NCBI GenBank assembly: GCA_958295735.1
Contig: OY282369.1
Location: forward strand, 2,146,983-2,210,982
Source of the DNA: an uncultured Candidatus Cenarchaeum sp.
GTDB lineage: Archaea; Thermoproteota; Nitrososphaeria; Nitrososphaerales; Nitrosopumilaceae
Length of the DNA stretch: 64,000 nt
Direction of reading: 5' to 3'
In this document: positions 44,401 through 50,400 of the stretch, piece by piece
How the letters are laid out: every line of letters begins with the position of its first letter
Numbering within the stretch: the stretch's first letter is position 1
Position numbers and translations under genes: made by a program
Notes under the pieces: model-generated
Databases searched by the model: none
What the model saw: only the letters and a program-made list of their open reading frames with translations
Told to the model about the DNA's origin: nothing

Positions 44401-47400
44401 CTCGCCCACGACCAACGGGACCGTGACGGTCGACGTCCCGGCAAACGTGGCCGCGGATGCGGGCGGAAACAACAACACCGCGGCGGCGCAGTTCTCCATT
44501 GAATACAACGGCGCGCCCCCGCCCCCGGTCCCGACGATCACGTCCGCGCAGCCCGACCCGACCAACGTCTCGCCGATCAGCTTCACGGTGAACTTTACCA
44601 GGCCCGTCACCGGGTTCGGGGCCACGGACGTCGCGATCTCGGGCGCCGCCACCGGCATCGACGAGGGCACCTTTGCAACAGCCGACAACAGGACGTACAC
44701 CTTTGCCGTCTCGCCCACGACCGACGGGACGCTGCTCGTCAACGTCCCGGCAAACGTGACGCGGGATGCGGACGGGAGCAACAACACGGCGGCGCGCTTT
44801 TCCATAACGTACGACAACACGGGCCCGATCCCGACCGTCGCGTCCCCGCAGGGCCTCCACACCAACGCTTCGCCGATCAACTTCACGGTGACCTTCGACG
44901 AGCCCGTCGACGGGTTCAACGCCACCCACATCGAGCTCTCGGGCGACGCCGATCCGGGCCCCGTGGCCGACTTTGACGGCAGCGGCGCCGCGTACACGTT
45001 CACCGTCGCGCCGACCACGGACGGGACAGTGACGGTCGAGGTCGCCACGAACGCGGTGCGGGATGCGCTGGGCAACCCCAGCCCCGCGGCTAACCTGTCC
45101 GTGACGTACGACACCGAGGGCCCGAGCACGACGGTCACTGCCGATCAGGGCAGCCCGACCAACGCCTCGGCGATCACCTTCACGGTGAGGTTCAGCGACA
45201 CGGTCGCCTGGTTCAACGCGAGCCGCATCGCGATCACGGGCACCGCCGAGCACGGCGGCGCGGGCGGCTTTGCGACTGCCGACAACATGACGTACACCTT
45301 CGTCGTCGCGCTGACGTCAGACGGCACGATACTGGTCGACGTCCCGGCGGGCGCGGCGCGTGATCTGGCCGGCAACGACAATGACGCGGCGGAACGGCTC
45401 TCGATAACGCGCGACGCCGCCCCGGTCCCGACAATCACGTCCGACGCGCAGTCCGACCCGACCAGCGAGTCGCCGATCGGGTTCACGGTCACCTTCAGCG
45501 AGAACGTCACCGGGTTCGTGGCAACCGAGATCGAGATCTCGGGCATCGCCTCCGGCATCGACGAGGGCAGCTTCGATCCCGTCAACGCCACGGCGTATAC
45601 CTTTACCGTCTCGCCCACGGCCGACGGGACCGTGACGGTCAACGTCCCGGCAAACGTGGCCGTGGATGCGGGCGGAAACAACAATACCGCGGCGGCGCAG
45701 TTCTCCATACAATACGCCGCCGCGCCCCCGGCCCCCGCCGCCCCGGTCCCGACGATCACGTCCGCCGCCGCCCCGGGCCCGGCCACCGGGTTGCCGATCG
45801 CCTTCACGGTCACGTTCAGCAAGAACGTCACCGGGTTCGAGGAGGGGGACATCGAGATCTCGGGCATCGCCTCCAGCATCGACGATGGCAGCTTTGCGTC
45901 CACCGACAACATGACGTACACCTTTACCGTCTCGCCCACGGCCGACGGGACCGTGACGGTCAACGTCCCGGCAAACGTGGCCGTGGATGCGGGCGGAAAC
46001 AACAATACCGCGGCGGCGCAGTTCTCCATACAATACGCCGCCGCGCCCCCGGCCCCCGCCGCCCCGGTCCCGACGATCACGTCCGCCGCCGCCCCGGGCC
46101 CGGCCACCGGGTTGCCGATCGCCTTCACGGTCACGTTCAGCAAGAACGTCACCGGGTTCGAGGAGGGGGACATCGAGATCTCGGGCATCGCCTCCAGCAT
46201 CGACGATGGCAGCTTTGCGTCCACCGACAACATGACGTACACCTTTACCGTCTCGCCCACGGCCGACGGGACCGTGACGGTCAACGTCCCGGCAAACGTG
46301 GCCGTGGATGCGGGCGGAAACAACAATACCGCGGCGGCGCAGTTCTCCATACAATACGCCGCCGCCCCGGTCCCGACGATCACGTCCGCCGCCGCCCCGG
46401 GCCCGGCCACCGGGTTGCCGATCGCCTTCACGGTCACGTTCAGCAAGAACGTCACCGGGTTCGAGGAGGGGGACATCGAGATCTCGGGCATCGCCTCCAG
46501 CATCGACGATGGCAGCTTTGCGTCCACCGACAACATGACGTACACCTTTACCGTCTCGCCCACGGCCGACGGGACCGTGACGGTCAACGTCCCGGCAAAC
46601 GTGGCCGTGGATGCGGGCGGAAACAACAATACCGCGGCGGCGCAGTTCTCCATACAATACGCCGCCGCCCCGGTCCCGACGATCACGTCCGCCGCCGCCC
46701 CGGGCCCGGCCACCGGGTTGCCGATCGCCTTCACGGTCACGTTCAGCAAGAACGTCACCGGGTTCGAGGAGGGGGACATCGAGATCTCGGGCATCGCCTC
46801 CAGCATCGACGATGGCAGCTTTGCGTCCACCGACAACATGACGTACACCTTTACCGTCTCGCCCACGGCCGACGGGACCGTGACGGTCAACGTCCCGGCA
46901 AACGTGGCCGTGGATGCGGGCGGAAACAACAATACCGCGGCGGCGCAGTTCTCCATACAATACGCCGCCGCGCCCCCGGCCCCCGCCGCCCCGGTCCCGA
47001 CGATCACGTCCGCCGCCGCCCCGGGCCCGGCCACCGGGTTGCCGATCGCCTTCACGGTCACGTTCAGCAAGAACGTCACCGGGTTCGAGGAGGGGGACAT
47101 CGAGATCTCGGGCATCGCCTCCAGCATCGACGATGGCAGCTTTGCGTCCACCGACAACATGACGTACACCTTTACCGTCTCGCCCACGGCCGACGGGACC
47201 GTGACGGTCAACGTCCCGGCAAACGTGGCCGTGGATGCGGGCGGAAACAACAATACCGCGGCGGCGCAGTTCTCCATACAATACGCCGCCGCGCCCCCGG
47301 CCCCCGCCGCCCCGGTCCCGACGATCACGTCCGCCGCCGCCCCGGGCCCGGCCACCGGGTTGCCGATCGCCTTCACGGTCACGTTCAGCAAGAACGTCAC

Positions 47401-50400
47401 CGGGTTCGAGGAGGGGGACATCGAGATCTCGGGCATCGCCTCCAGCATCGACGATGGCAGCTTTGCGTCCACCGACAACATGACGTACACCTTTACCGTC
47501 TCGCCCACGGCCGACGGGACCGTGACGGTCAACGTCCCGGCAAACGTGGCCGTGGATGCGGGCGGAAACAACAATACCGCGGCGGCGCAGTTCTCCATAC
47601 AATACGCCGCCGCGCCCCCGGCCCCCGCCGCCCCGGTCCCGACGATCACGTCCGCCGCCGCCCCGGGCCCGGCCACCGGGTTGCCGATCGCCTTCACGGT
47701 CACGTTCAGCAAGAACGTCACCGGGTTCGAGGAGGGGGACATCGAGATCTCGGGCATCGCCTCCAGCATCGACGATGGCAGCTTTGCGTCCACCGACAAC
47801 ATGACGTACACCTTTACCGTCTCGCCCACGGCCGACGGGACCGTGACGGTCAACGTCCCGGCAAACGTGGCCGTGGATGCGGGCGGAAACAACAATACCG
47901 CGGCGGCGCAGTTCTCCATACAATACGCCGCCGCGCCCCCGGCCCCCGCCGCCCCGGTCCCGACGATCACGTCCGCCGCCGCCCCGGGCCCGGCCACCGG
48001 GTTGCCGATCGCCTTCACGGTCACGTTCAGCAAGAACGTCACCGGGTTCGAGGAGGGGGACATCGAGATCTCGGGCATCGCCTCCAGCATCGACGATGGC
48101 AGCTTTGCGTCCACCGACAACATGACGTACACCTTTACCGTCTCGCCCACGGCCGACGGGACCGTGACGGTCAACGTCCCGGCAAACGTGGCCGTGGATG
48201 CGGGCGGAAACAACAATACCGCGGCGGCGCAGTTCTCCATACAATACGCCGCCGCGCCCCCGGCCCCCGCCGCCCCGGTCCCGACGATCACGTCCGCCGC
48301 CGCCCCGGGCCCGGCCACCGGGTTGCCGATCGCCTTCACGGTCACGTTCAGCAAGAACGTCACCGGGTTCGAGGAGGGGGACATCGAGATCTCGGGCATC
48401 GCCTCCAGCATCGACGATGGCAGCTTTGCGTCCACCGACAACATGACGTACACCTTTACCGTCTCGCCCACGGCCGACGGGACCGTGACGGTCAACGTCC
48501 CGGCAAACGTGGCCGTGGATGCGGGCGGAAACAACAATACCGCGGCGGCGCAGTTCTCCATACAATACGCCGCCGCGCCCCCCGCCGTCCCACTCAGGGT
48601 CGAGTCGGCCGCGATCACCGGCCCCCAGAGCATAACGATACGCTACGACGCGGACGCGAACGCCACCGGCTCGGCGTACCATTCGATCGTGGTAGGCGGA
48701 ACGCCCCGAAGCGCCACGCTGGCGGGCGCCGGCACCGACACCCACGTGCTACAGTTCGACGGCGATCCCGCGGCGCGCGACGCTACCGGCACCGTGACCA
48801 TAAACCAGACGGCGATAACCGGTCCTGGGGGCAGCACCCTCGGCGACAACGCGACATACCAGCTGGCGCTGGCGGACGGCCAGGTCCCCGTGCTCGCATC
48901 CGCCGTGCTCGACCTGACGGCCGGGGAGAACGGCCTGCTCACCGTAACGTTCGACGAGGCGGCGGCGGCCGCGCCGGACGCGCCGCTGTCCGGGGGAGAT
49001 ATCGTGATACGGGGCGACGGCGGGGAGGTGGCGCTGTCCGGCAGCGACGTTCCCTCCGTGGCATCGGGACGCGCGGGCGGCACGACGTTCGCGCTGGACA
49101 TATCGGGCGCCAAGCGCGTGGAGCTCAACGCGGCGGACCTGGGCCCTGCTACCGTCGAGCTGCCCGCCGCCTTCGTGTCGGACGCGCCGGGCAACGCGTA
49201 CGCGCCGGGCCAGCAGCCAGTACCGCTCGCGTACGTGCCGGATCCCTCGCCCCCCGTCCTCGTAAAGGCGGCCTTCAACTTGGCGCCGGGCAGCGGCAAC
49301 GCGGGGCGGCTCGTCATAACGTTCGACGAAGCCGCGACCGCGCCCGGCGCGCAGTCGTTCTCCGGGAACTTTGAGATCCGCGGCCGGAGCTGGGGAGGCG
49401 ACGCCGCGGTCTCCCTGTCCGCCGCAGATATACTGTCCGTCGAGTCCGGCCGCGACGGGGACCGGACCTTCGTGCTTCTCGTGTCCGACCGGGTGCGGGC
49501 GGCGCTGGACGCGGCCGCGTTCTCGGTTCCGGAGTCCACCTCCGTGCTGCTGCCCGCCGGCTTCGTCACCAACGGCCGCGCGGCGCACGCGCCGGAGCGG
49601 GCGCCGCTGGACGTCGCGCGCGATCCCGACCGCCCGTCCTTCCTGCTGGCCTTCGTGCTGAACGGCAGCTCCGTGGCCGCCGTCTATTCGGAGCCGGTGC
49701 TCGCGGTCCCCTCCCACTATACGAACATCACGGTGGGCGGCGTCGCGGTAGCGGGGAACAGCGGCGGCGCCTCCGAGGCGGCCGCGTTCGGGAACAACGT
49801 GATAGTGTCGTGGAACGCGAACGCGAGCACGACCGCCTCGGCCGGCTCCGCCGTGGGATTCGACCTGTCCGCGAACGTCACGGACGCCTTCGGGAACCCG
49901 CTCGAGAATCCAGGCACAAAGTCCACCGGCGGGCCGGACGGGACCGGGCAGGCCGGCAAGCAGCCCGTGCAGGTGGGCGTGTTCGCGCGCGGCGCCGCCG
50001 ACCCGTCGGCCGAGGCGGCGAGGCTGGGGGCCGCCGCCTTCAACGCCGTCTCGTCGGAGCGCGGCTACCAGTTCTACGTCAACGTGTCCGAGCACGATCT
50101 CCCGGCGGGCGCCTCCGGCGCGGCGGCGCTCCGCGGGGCGCACGCCGCCGGGGAAGGCCCCTCCCTGTACGTGGGCCCGGCCTCCGATATAGCGCTGGCC
50201 GGCATGGCTGACTACGCCTCGGAGAACGGCATAACCATAATATCGCACTCGTCGGCGGCGCGCTCGCTCGCCATAGGGGGCGATCCCATATTCAGGATGG
50301 AGCCCGGCGCGGCGCACCTGGCCAGGGCCCTCGCGACCGAGGTGGCGCGGGGCGGGTACGGCGCCATAGTCCCCGTGGTGCAGGCCGGCCTGCACGGCCC

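Noticed and set aside
45666-48446. Nine identical 76-82-codon ORFs (MRAETTIPRR...)
   Set aside because: Frame-shifted shadows of the Ig-like repeats in the giant gene.
45740-48585. 321-bp repeats as a possible tandem satellite or CRISPR-like array
   Set aside because: They are in-frame protein domains of the giant gene.
37849-48745. Very long antisense ORFs (more than 1100 codons) opposite the giant gene
   Set aside because: They mirror the repeat structure of the sense gene, lack promoters and start sites, and arise because G/C-ending codons remove stop codons on the other strand.
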